A DNA stretch of 27,096 bases from JAZDGX01 sp964482205 (GTDB taxonomy: Bacteria; Eisenbacteria; RBG-16-71-46; CAIMUX01; WJJG01). Positions 6,557-15,122 of this stretch are shown piece after piece. The stretch lies in the NCBI GenBank assembly GCA_964482205.1, contig CAYZWI010000022.1:1-27096 (forward strand), read 5' to 3'. The position numbers and the translations under genes were made by a program. The first letter of the stretch is position 1; each line of letters begins with the position of its first letter. Under the pieces are notes generated by a model that was not told where the DNA came from, did not search any database, and worked only from the letters and a program-made list of their open reading frames with translations.

Positions 6557-8374
6557 TTGCCGACAAAACTCGGCCAGAAAGCGGCGGAAGAGACCTTCGT
6601 CGCGTTCGATTTCGGCACGCGTAGCGGGCGGATCGCCTATGCGCGCGGGAGCTCGCCGGCGATCGCGGCCGATTTGAGCGGCGAAACCGAGATTCCCGCG
6701 GCGCTCACACTTTCTCCGGAAGGCGGCATGCTGGCCGGCGTCGAAGCGCGCAACCAGCAGGCCCTCTTTCCGGCCGAGACCGTGCTCTCGATGCGCTGGC
6801 TGTTGACGGCGAATCTCGAGGAACTGAGCGCGCGAGGCCCCTTCTTTCCGCATGGGCTGGGCGATTCCGCCCAGCTTCCGCAAATCGAGATCGGGGGGCG
6901 GCGGCGCACGCCGATGGAGCTCGCCGCGCTCTTCCTCCTGCACATGCGCCGCACAGCCGAGCTCGCCCTCGAGCGGCCGGTCGAATCCGCGGTGCTCACC
7001 GTCCCGGCCGCCTTCGCTCCGCTCGAGCGGCAGACGATGCGGCTGGCCGCGCTCATGGCCGGGCTGCGCAGAGTCCGGCTGATCGACGAATCGACCGCGG
7101 TGGCGCTGGCGGGCGTCGCCTCCGGCGTGCAGGGCCGCATGGCGGTCTGCTGCTGGGGAGCGGGCTACGCGAGCCTTGCGATCGTCGACGGGCAGCGCGA
7201 ACTGGTGCGGGTTCTGGGGCAGACGGGCAGCGCGTCGGTGGGAGGCGAGCGGCTGGAGCTGGCGCTCGCCCAGGATGCGCTCGCGCGGCTGCGGGCCGCC
7301 GGGCATGCGATCGAGAACGAGACGCACGTGGCCCGGCAGCTCCTCGGTCTTGCGGGCGGAGCGATCGCGAGGATCGCGGCTGACGGCGAAGCGGCGATCG
7401 AATTGCGGATGGCGGAGCAGAAGCAGCCTTTCCGCCACACCTACCGGCGCGACGACCTGGAGCCGTGGCTCGCCTCGATGCGCGGCGCGGTCGAGGATCA
7501 CGCCCGCATGCTGGCCGCGGGGCTCGGCTTCCTGCCGGGGGATGTGGACGGCCTGATTCTGGCGGGCGGCATGACCCGCCTTCCCAGCGTCCGCGAGGCG
7601 CTCGAACGCCTCTTCGGCCGCCCGTCCGTCACGACCTTGGATCCGATGGAGGCGGCCGTGCGGGGAGCGCTGCTCCGCGCGGGCTTCCTGAACCGCGAGA
7701 TCCCCCAACCGCTCGTGCTCGACAGCTTGCCGCAATCGCTGGGAGTCGAGATCCAGCAAGGGCGCGTGAGCACCTTGCTGCCAGGCACCGAGCGGATCCC
7801 GGCCAGCAAGTCGGAGCTGTTCACCACCTATCTGGAGAAGCAAACCGAGATCGGGATCCCGTTGCACGCCCAGCGCAACGGGCGTTGGGAACCCTTCGCT
7901 TCGGCCGCGATCTCGAAGATCCCGCCGATGAAGGGCAGCCAGCCGCAAATCGAAGTGACCTTCGGAATCGACGAGGATGGCGTGCTCGAGGTGGCCGCGC
8001 GAGAGGTCGCCAAGAGCCGCGCCCTCGAAGTGGAGCTGCGTCCGTCGCGAGGGCTGACCAGCGCCCAGTTGAAGAGCGTCCTGCAGGAACTGCCCGCCCC
8101 CGCGGGCGAGGCCTTCCTCGACCGCATGCGCGAGGAGCTGCGCGGGCGCGGCCGCCTGTTGCTGCAGGCGGTGAACCTGGTGATGACCCAGCAGCCGGGC
8201 ATGATGACGCGCGACGAGAAGCAGCTCATTCTCGGCAAGAGCCGCGAGCTGGAGGAAGTGCTGGAAGGGGTCGACCTCGGCGAAATGCGCACCTGCAGCC
8301 GGGAATTCGCCGATGCGGCCCAGCCTCTCCTGCAGCGGCTCTACGACAAGAGCCTGGAAGCGCTCCTCCGGTGA
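6557..8374 (+). CDS. hscA: Divergent Hsp70 (HscA-like) with degenerate ATPase motifs
   Basis: An Hsp70-fold chaperone of 605 residues (E. coli HscA has 616), paired with the HscB-like gene. Recognisable are FDFGT (phosphate-1, about 17-21), IDESTAVAL (E178, matching DnaK E171), the adenosine motif ILAGGMTRLP, a substrate-binding domain beginning near LPQSLGVE, and a helical lid. Several ATPase positions are altered. The DnaK K70 position reads R80 (LSMRWLL). DLGGGTFD reads CWGAGYAS (199-206), losing the equivalents of D194, T199 and D201. The second Thr of DLGTT is Arg. ATP hydrolysis may be weak or absent. I chose TTG 6557 because GGAGGAG (6544-6550) lies six bases upstream; an in-frame GTG at 6470 would add 29 low-complexity residues with no ribosome site. 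Confidence 0.82.
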   Translation: MPTKLGQKAAEETFVAFDFGTRSGRIAYARGSSPAIAADLSGETEIPAALTLSPEGGMLAGVEARNQQALFPAETVLSMRWLLTANLEELSARGPFFPHGLGDSAQLPQIEIGGRRRTPMELAALFLLHMRRTAELALERPVESAVLTVPAAFAPLERQTMRLAALMAGLRRVRLIDESTAVALAGVASGVQGRMAVCCWGAGYASLAIVDGQRELVRVLGQTGSASVGGERLELALAQDALARLRAAGHAIENETHVARQLLGLAGGAIARIAADGEAAIELRMAEQKQPFRHTYRRDDLEPWLASMRGAVEDHARMLAAGLGFLPGDVDGLILAGGMTRLPSVREALERLFGRPSVTTLDPMEAAVRGALLRAGFLNREIPQPLVLDSLPQSLGVEIQQGRVSTLLPGTERIPASKSELFTTYLEKQTEIGIPLHAQRNGRWEPFASAAISKIPPMKGSQPQIEVTFGIDEDGVLEVAAREVAKSRALEVELRPSRGLTSAQLKSVLQELPAPAGEAFLDRMREELRGRGRLLLQAVNLVMTQQPGMMTRDEKQLILGKSRELEEVLEGVDLGEMRTCSREFADAAQPLLQRLYDKSLEALLR

Positions 8375-8378
8375 ACGC

Positions 8379-9521
8379 GTGACCGCTCCTGGCCTCAGAA
8401 CGCCGCGCGGGCTGATCGAGTTCTGCGAAGGCGTGCGCGAGCGCATCGCCTGCTCGCGCCGCATCCTGCTCGCATCGCACATCTTTCCCGAACCCGACGC
8501 GGTCGGTTCCGAAGCGGCCCTCGCGCGCCATCTCGGCTGGCAGGGGCGCGACGTGTGGGTCCAGAATCCCTCGCCGATTCCCGAATTCTCGCGCTACCTG
8601 ACCGCGCTGGCCGGATTGCCCGCGCGCCGCTGGCATCACGGCAGCGCGCGCATTCCCGAGCACGATCTCATCATTCTGCTCGATGTCAGCGACTGGGATT
8701 ACATGGGAGCCCTGGGCGGCGAGCTCAAGCATTCGCCCGCGCCCAAGATTCTCTTCGACCATCATCAATCCCGCGCGCCCGAGGGAGCGCTGGCCCTCAT
8801 CGATCCCGAAGCGAGCGCGACCGGGGAAGTGCTCTACCGCTATTTTCTCGCGACCGGCGCGCGCATCGACTCGCCGATGGCGCAGGCGTTGTACGCTTCC
8901 ATTCTCTTCGACACCGGTTCCTTTCGCTTTCGCAACGCGCGCGACGAGACCCTGCTGATCGCCTCCGAATTGATTCGCCTGGGAGCGAGCCACCGCGAGA
9001 CGGTCGCGCGCTTGTTCGAGAACGAGTCCTTCTCGCGCGTCGAGCTGCTCACGGCCGCGCTGGCGCACGTGGCGAGCGAGCTGAACGGGCGCGTCGCCTG
9101 GACCTTCCTGACCGAGGAGATGTTCGAGCGCACCGGCACGACCGCCGCGGACGCCGACGGGATCATCGACCATCTGATGGCGGTGCGCGGCGTGGAGCTG
9201 GCGGTCCTGTTTCGCGACCTTGCGCCCGCGGGAGTGAAAGTGACCTTGCGCTCGAAGGGACGCCACAATGTCGGCCTGCTGGCCGCGCGCCTGGGAGGCG
9301 GCGGGCGTCCGACGGCATCGGGTGCCACTCTGCCCGGCTCGTTGAAGGATGCGAGCGAGCGGGTGATCGCCGAAGTGCGCGCGCTCGTCGCAGCCACCGA
9401 ACCCTCTTCCGAAGAAGCCGGCGAGGCGCCCCCGGACGAAGCGTTCCGCGAGGAAGAGCCCTTCGACGACGAAGCGGGCGGGGGAAGCGCCGGAGGCGCG
9501 GTCCACCCACCCGCATTCTAA
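8379..9521 (+). CDS. nrnA: DHH/DHHA1 phosphoesterase, NrnA-like (nanoRNase / pAp phosphatase)
   Basis: A 380-residue cytoplasmic phosphoesterase, likely degrading short oligoribonucleotides and/or pAp with manganese. It shows an N-terminal metal motif HIFPEPDAVGS (H34, D40), LLDVSDWD (D102), the diagnostic DHH (127-129, LFDHHQS), DTGSFRF, and a C-terminal DHHA1 glycine loop GGGGRPTASGA. The usual first-motif Asp (HxxPDxD) is Glu here (E38), a conservative change. The last 40 residues are acidic and glycine-rich and probably disordered. The GTG start at 8379 is four bases after the hscA-like stop and has no clear ribosome site, which suggests translational coupling. The gene ends convergently with the GAPDH-like gene, 27 bp away. 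NrnA family membership is strong; substrate preference is inferred. Confidence 0.88.
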   Translation: MTAPGLRTPRGLIEFCEGVRERIACSRRILLASHIFPEPDAVGSEAALARHLGWQGRDVWVQNPSPIPEFSRYLTALAGLPARRWHHGSARIPEHDLIILLDVSDWDYMGALGGELKHSPAPKILFDHHQSRAPEGALALIDPEASATGEVLYRYFLATGARIDSPMAQALYASILFDTGSFRFRNARDETLLIASELIRLGASHRETVARLFENESFSRVELLTAALAHVASELNGRVAWTFLTEEMFERTGTTAADADGIIDHLMAVRGVELAVLFRDLAPAGVKVTLRSKGRHNVGLLAARLGGGGRPTASGATLPGSLKDASERVIAEVRALVAATEPSSEEAGEAPPDEAFREEEPFDDEAGGGSAGGAVHPPAF

Positions 9522-9548
9522 GAAAGCGGCCGCACAGCCGCCGGCCGA

Positions 9549-10619
9549 TCAGATCTCTTCGAAGAAGTAGGCCCGCAAGGGCTGCAGCTTCTCGACATAG
9601 TCGTCGGGATTCATGAACCAGGCGCTCGCGGCGATCGAGGAGAGCAGCGAGTTCCCATCCTGGGGCGTGAAGGTGAACCCGACGACCTCGTGGTCTCCGT
9701 GCACGTGCAGCGTGGGCACCGAAACGACCGTCTGGCTGAGCAGCCGCCCGTAGTGTCCCTGATCCCGGCCGAAGGAGAAGATCGTGTTGCTGGTGCGCTT
9801 CTCGGTGAGCGCGACCCGCTGGTTCTCGCGCAGCCGTGCGATCACCTGCGGCAGCGTGATCTTCTCGCGCAGGCGCAGGCTGAACCACATCGCGTGCATG
9901 TACTGCGTGTTCACCTTCATCGCCGAGCTGAAGATCGGCAATTCGTAGCCGAGGGTCTTGAAGAGGTGATAGGCGTCGCGCGCGTGGTGCGTGCCGAACT
10001 GGGGATCGTCGTGCTTGCCGACCTGCGGAGCGGGCAGGAACTTGTCGTCCTGGCTGATGTCGGTGGCGCGGCGAATGAGGACGAAGCGTCCCTCGACCAG
10101 ATTGCCCGGGTCCTTGTCGGCCAGCGCGAGCGTGTCGATGATGACCGCCAGATTGTGGGTGTTGCAGGAAACGACCTGGATGTACTGATCCTTGCCCGAC
10201 TGCAGCGCCTCGTCGTTGATGCCGCGCGCGTAAGGCTTGCCGAATCCGAACTCGCTGCCCTGCGCCACGAAACCCAGCCTGCCCTTCTCGAAGCGCTTGT
10301 AGAACTTTTCCTTGTTCGCGTTTCCGGCGGGAGTGCAGTCGATGACCACATCGGCTTGCCCGAGGACCGTCTCGTAATCGAAGGCGACCTTCATTCCCTT
10401 CTCTTCGAATTGCGGGATCATTTCCTTGTCGGCGCAGAGCATCGCCCCGCGCTGAATCAAGGCCTTGACCTTGGGCCGGTCGTAGGTCAGGGCCTGCTTC
10501 TTGTTGAAGCTGATCGTCTCGATACCCAGATCCTTGCGGAACGAGCAGAGGAGCCCGATCAACGGTTCGCCAATGGTCCCGGTTCCGACGACATGGACAT
10601 GCCTGCCAGTTTTCGCCAT
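9549..10619 (-). CDS. Type II (archaeal-type) glyceraldehyde-3-phosphate dehydrogenase-like oxidoreductase
   Basis: A 356-residue NAD(P)-dependent dehydrogenase resembling archaeal type II GAPDH rather than bacterial GapA. It has an N-terminal Rossmann fingerprint (VVGTGTIGEPL, 10-20), DVVIDCTPAGN (90-100), the catalytic-cysteine block VVSCNTHNL (C152) and a downstream VNTQYMHAMW segment like the archaeal helix carrying conserved His residues. Archaeal enzymes normally read SCNTTG at the active site; here it is SCNTHN, so substrate or mechanism may differ. The start is fixed by an AAGGAGGAG site (10628-10636). The gene stands alone behind its own promoter, 157 bp from the trmJ-like stop. GAPDH function in glycolysis or gluconeogenesis is the likeliest reading; a related aldehyde or semialdehyde dehydrogenase is possible. 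Confidence 0.75.
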   Translation of the reverse strand: MAKTGRHVHVVGTGTIGEPLIGLLCSFRKDLGIETISFNKKQALTYDRPKVKALIQRGAMLCADKEMIPQFEEKGMKVAFDYETVLGQADVVIDCTPAGNANKEKFYKRFEKGRLGFVAQGSEFGFGKPYARGINDEALQSGKDQYIQVVSCNTHNLAVIIDTLALADKDPGNLVEGRFVLIRRATDISQDDKFLPAPQVGKHDDPQFGTHHARDAYHLFKTLGYELPIFSSAMKVNTQYMHAMWFSLRLREKITLPQVIARLRENQRVALTEKRTSNTIFSFGRDQGHYGRLLSQTVVSVPTLHVHGDHEVVGFTFTPQDGNSLLSSIAASAWFMNPDDYVEKLQPLRAYFFEEI

Positions 10620-10665
10620 GATCGCTTCTCCTCCTTGAAGCCCTAAGCCGAAGATCCCGGCTGCA

Positions 10666-10695
10666 AGGCTACGCTTCGCTTCCGGGCAAAGTCAA
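10666..10695 (-). promoter_or_regulatory. Putative promoter of the GAPDH-like gene, TTGACT-N18-TAGCCT
   Basis: On the minus strand, -35 TTGACT (10690-10695) and -10 TAGCCT (10666-10671) are 18 bp apart, predicting a leader of about 40 nt. It is nearly identical in form to the promoter at 2256-2285. Confidence 0.5.
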
Positions 10696-10775
10696 CCGAG
10701 TGTGGACATGGCGGCGAGCGAAAGTGCGCGGCTCATCGTCGAGGGGCGCCATCCGCGGCGCGATTCTTCCCCGCT

Positions 10776-11675
10776 TCAGCCTTTTCCGCGCGGACGGCCG
10801 GGGTCCTGCCCGAGCCGTTGTTCCAGCCGCCGGATGAGACCGAGCAGCCACTGCGCCTGCCGGCGGGAGAGAGGCCCGGAGCGCAGCGGCTCCAAGTACG
10901 TCTCGGGCGGGTGCCTCCGCAAGGAACGCGAAGGATAGCCGAGGAGGGCGAGCACGGCCGAGACGCGCCGCAGGATCTCGCGGCGGTCCCGAAGCGGGGC
11001 GGGCGGCTCGGCTGTCTGCGCGCGCCCGGGCCGTTCCGCTGCCGGGCGGGTGAGTTCGTAGGCGACCACCGCCACGGCATGCGCCAGGTTCAACGGCCCG
11101 CCGGGAGTCGGAATGCGAACCAGCCGATGGCAGCGGTCCAGCCAGCAGCGGTCCAGCCCGTCGCGTTCGCGGCCGAAGAGGACGAGCAGCCGTCCGGGCG
11201 GGCGCGCGCGGTACTCGGCCGCGGCGGACTCGAGCGTCTGAAGGCGTCGATGCCTGCCCGCGCGCGCGGTCGTCCCCCAGATCATGTCGTAACCGGCCAA
11301 CAGGCTCTCCGCCTCTTTCGTGCCCACTCGAAGCGCGCGGTCGAGAACCGGTCGTCCCCATCGCACCGCCAGCGCCTCGTCCTCGACTCCGGGGGGCCTT
11401 CTTGGATCAATGAGGAGCAATTCCTGGAAACCGAAGGCGGCGAGAGTGCGGGCCGCCGCACCGGCATTGCCCGGCTCGCTCACTTCCACGAGACCGAAAG
11501 CGATTCGTGAAAGGCCTGTCGCGATCTCGGGCGAAGCCGAGGTGCCGGGCGCTTTCGTTTCCAGCGAAGGCGAGCCTCCACCCGCCGCTGTGCCATCCGG
11601 GGGGGATGCGGCCTGCCGGGGTCCGGAGACGGCCCGGCGAGATGTGGAGATCGCTCGTTTCTTGCGTGTCTTCAT
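10776..11675 (-). CDS. TrmH/SpoU-family (TrmJ-like) RNA 2'-O-ribose methyltransferase
   Basis: A 299-residue SPOUT-class methyltransferase, predicted to methylate a ribose 2'-OH in tRNA (TrmJ acts at position 32) using SAM. The three SpoU motifs are present: NAGAAARTLAAFGF, LVLFGRERDGLD and IPTPGGPLNLAHAVAVVAYEL, the last forming the trefoil knot. A helical C-terminal extension (about 215-290) containing ILRRVSAVLALLGY is typical of TrmJ. About 50 residues at the N-terminus are basic and low-complexity (MKTRKKRAISTSRR) and may help RNA binding. Its ATG overlaps the stop of the upstream radical-SAM gene by four bases (ATGA), so the two are translationally coupled. TrmJ is the best guess; other TrmH-family targets are possible. 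Confidence 0.82.
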   Translation of the reverse strand: MKTRKKRAISTSRRAVSGPRQAASPPDGTAAGGGSPSLETKAPGTSASPEIATGLSRIAFGLVEVSEPGNAGAAARTLAAFGFQELLLIDPRRPPGVEDEALAVRWGRPVLDRALRVGTKEAESLLAGYDMIWGTTARAGRHRRLQTLESAAAEYRARPPGRLLVLFGRERDGLDRCWLDRCHRLVRIPTPGGPLNLAHAVAVVAYELTRPAAERPGRAQTAEPPAPLRDRREILRRVSAVLALLGYPSRSLRRHPPETYLEPLRSGPLSRRQAQWLLGLIRRLEQRLGQDPGRPRGKG

Positions 11676-12667
11676 GGCGTCTCGTGCGCGCCGCCGTCCG
11701 TCTCATCGCCGCGTGAGGAGGACCCGTCCGGCTCGCCTTCGGCTGCGCGCCAGCGGCTGCCCTGGCGCGTTCCCCGCTCCTGGAGAATGCGCACGATCTC
11801 ATCGCGCACGCGCCCGGGGGGCGCATCCCACTTGGGTGCGAGAAGCGTGCCCGGCCGCGTGGACGCAAACAGTCGCTCGACGACCACCCTCGGCGACAGG
11901 CGCTCCAGAAAACTCGCGGCCAGATTCGCGTAGGCGCGCCAGTCGGGCAAGTCGAACGCTTCTCGCTCGAATTCCAGGGCGAGCGCGCTTCCGCTGACGA
12001 CTTGCAGATGATGGATCTTCACCGCGTCGATTCCGGTCAGGCTGATGCGCGCGGCGCCCTCCACCTGGCTTTCGAGCGGCTCCCAGGGAGTGCCGAGAAT
12101 CATGTGCGCTCCCACGCGAATGCCTCGCCGCTTCAAGCGCTCGATCGCTCGTGCCGAATCGCTCCAGCGATGGCCGCGGCGCATGGCGGCCAAGGCCGGC
12201 TCGTGGGTCGACTGCACGCCGAGCTCCACTTGCAGGAAGGAAGTCGCCGCGAAGGAGGCGAGCACATCGAGCATCTCTTCCGGAAGCGCGTCCGGACGGG
12301 TGGCGACGACGACGCCCTCGGCGCCCGAGGCGCGCGCCTCTGCGAGCGCCCGGGCGAGCTTTTCCGGCGGGCCGTAGGTGTTCGTGTACGGCTGAAAGTA
12401 CAGCAAATAGCCGCCCGCGCGCGGATAGCGGCGGCGCAGCAAGGGCAGCGCCCGCGCGATCTGCTCTGCGAGGGGACGGCCCGGTTCGCTCGAAGGCGGA
12501 CGAAACCCCGCGATGCTGCAAAAGAGACAGCCGCCCGTGCCGCGCGAGCCGTCCCGATTGGGGCAGGAGAAGCCCGCGTCGACGACCACACGAAAAAGCG
12601 CCCGGCCGAATCGCTCGTTTGCGAACTGCCGGGCGCTGAAATAGGGAAGCGGGTCCCGCGCCTGCAC
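11672..12667 (-). CDS. yhcC: Radical SAM protein, YhcC/TIGR01212 family
   Basis: A 331-residue radical SAM protein of the YhcC family (E. coli YhcC is 309 residues), biochemical role not firmly established. The family cluster motif CPNRDG...GGCLFC is present (C35, C47, C50, with the unusual C-x11-C-x2-C spacing). It is followed by YFQPYTNTY, VATRPD, LQVELGVQS and AHMILGTPWE, all typical of the family. I chose GTG 12667: it falls 13 bases after the htrA stop and has GAGGG (12676-12680) eight bases upstream. An ATG at 12763 would add 32 residues with no family match and overlap htrA by 83 bases. The last 35 residues are hydrophilic and low-complexity. It lies between an HtrA protease and an RNA methyltransferase in one apparent operon. 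Confidence 0.85.
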   Translation of the reverse strand: MQARDPLPYFSARQFANERFGRALFRVVVDAGFSCPNRDGSRGTGGCLFCSIAGFRPPSSEPGRPLAEQIARALPLLRRRYPRAGGYLLYFQPYTNTYGPPEKLARALAEARASGAEGVVVATRPDALPEEMLDVLASFAATSFLQVELGVQSTHEPALAAMRRGHRWSDSARAIERLKRRGIRVGAHMILGTPWEPLESQVEGAARISLTGIDAVKIHHLQVVSGSALALEFEREAFDLPDWRAYANLAASFLERLSPRVVVERLFASTRPGTLLAPKWDAPPGRVRDEIVRILQERGTRQGSRWRAAEGEPDGSSSRGDETDGGAHETP

Positions 12668-12680
12668 GGGGAGGGCCCTC

Positions 12681-14210
<1,530 letters not shown>

Positions 14211-14211
14211 T

Positions 14212-14529
14212 TCACTCCCGTTCTCCATGTGCCCTGGCATGACGAAAGGCCTCCTTCCGCGCGCTGATTCGTACGACGGCGGCGAGGTCCAGCGCGATAC
14301 GCCGCCCGCGGCACACTAGTCTGAGACGGACCTGGGCGCCATCCTCCAGAACCACGAGCGCGCCGCTTCGATCGGCGAGGACCCCATCGAGCACCCGGGC
14401 GAGACCGGCGCGGAAGCCATCGAGCGCCCAGGCGCTCCGGCGAGAACCATCGCACGCCCGGTCGAGATCCGCGCAGAGATCGTCGAACGCCCGGTGCTCC
14501 GGATGCAAGATCGAGGAACACTCCAGCAT
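14212..14529 (-). CDS. Small protein of unknown function upstream of the HtrA gene
   Basis: A 105-residue open frame that I do not recognise. The N-terminal half looks helical (HRAFDDLCADLDRACD); the second half looks like beta-strands (ALVVLEDGAQVRLRLVC, then RIALDLAAVVRIS), followed by a basic tail. There is no signal peptide or membrane segment. Its codons favour G/C in third position like the neighbouring genes. Its TGA is one base before the HtrA ATG at 14210, an arrangement that fits translational coupling and supports it being real. The ribosome site is weak (AGAGG two bases before the ATG). Confidence 0.5.
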   Translation of the reverse strand: MLECSSILHPEHRAFDDLCADLDRACDGSRRSAWALDGFRAGLARVLDGVLADRSGALVVLEDGAQVRLRLVCRGRRIALDLAAVVRISARKEAFRHARAHGERE

Positions 14530-14846
14530 GGCCTCTGTTCCCGCGCTCGCGCGCGAGAAACGACGGCCGCGCCGCGCATGTCCCTCTGATTGGCAGCGGT
14601 ATCACGCTTGGCGAGCCGCCGCGCAGGAGGCGCAAGGAAAGACTGGTCCGGCCGTTCGGGATTCGGCCTCCAGGTACGGGTCGCCCGGCATTCCGCCCAT
14701 CAGAAGGATCGTCGCCCAGGTGTCCCCGGCCCGACCGGCGCGGCGCCGAGGAGAGGCATCTGCGAAGGCCCTGACGAGCTCTCGCGGCGGACGCGGAAGT
14801 GTCGAAAAGAAAGCACCCTGCGGGGACGGAAGCGCCTCCGCGGGGG

Positions 14847-14863
14847 GACAAAAAAAGCTTGTC
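14847..14863. promoter_or_regulatory. Inverted repeat GACAA-N7-TTGTC on the envelope-operon -35
   Basis: Five-bp arms at 14847-14851 and 14859-14863 flank a loop AAAAAGC. The right arm is the -35 element itself. The A-tract could be an UP-like element or the repeat an operator. The arms are short, so chance is possible. Confidence 0.35.
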
Positions 14864-14888
14864 AGCCCAAGAACGCCGTTACTATACT
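14859..14888 (+). promoter_or_regulatory. Sigma70-like promoter of the envelope (coiled-coil/TPR/Exb/TonB) operon
   Basis: A -35 TTGTCA (14859-14864) and -10 TATACT (14883-14888) with an 18-bp spacer and an A-rich tract just upstream. It is the strongest promoter match in the window. Transcription from about 14896 gives a leader of roughly 230 nt before the first start codon. Confidence 0.65.
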
Positions 14889-15122
14889 CCCCGGAGTCAC
14901 TACCCTCACGGCGCGGGTGGGGGCGGAACCCAGGGCGTTCACAAGCCAGGCATCGGCTTGCCGTCGCGGCGATTGCGCGGCATGCCGACCGATCGATCCG
15001 TCCGGGCGGATCGCCCGGCTCCGGCCCCACGTTCCGTGTTGTGCGGCGCATCATATCCGGGCTCCGGGGGTTGGTACCCGGCGGCAACCGCCCCGATCGG
15101 GCGGGCAGGGAGCAGGCCGACG

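Larger units (their letters stand above)
14530..15122. other. Divergent control region with long leader of the envelope operon
   Basis: A 593-bp region between the small minus-strand ORF and the plus-strand envelope operon. It holds the operon promoter (14859-14888) with an inverted repeat on its -35, and about 230 bp of GC-rich leader. Short open frames on both strands (for example minus 14602 to about 14790) lack a ribosome site and any family resemblance, so I do not call them. I could not find a clear promoter for the minus-strand htrA operon. Confidence 0.5.

Noticed and set aside
2504..8482. Very long open frames antisense to mtaB, miaB, hscB, hscA and nrnA
   Set aside because: They are compositional shadows of high-GC coding DNA: Arg/Ala/Pro/Gly-rich, no ribosome sites, no family motifs, opposite to genes with clear catalytic motifs.
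9526..9541. GCGGC-N6-GCCGC hairpin between the convergent nrnA and GAPDH-like genes as a two-way terminator
   Set aside because: The stem is only 5 bp and neither side has a T-tract; too weak in GC-rich DNA to call.
14602..15087. Minus-strand open frame in the region upstream of the envelope operon
   Set aside because: No ribosome site and a low-complexity N-terminus; it crosses the strong plus-strand promoter and resembles no family I know.
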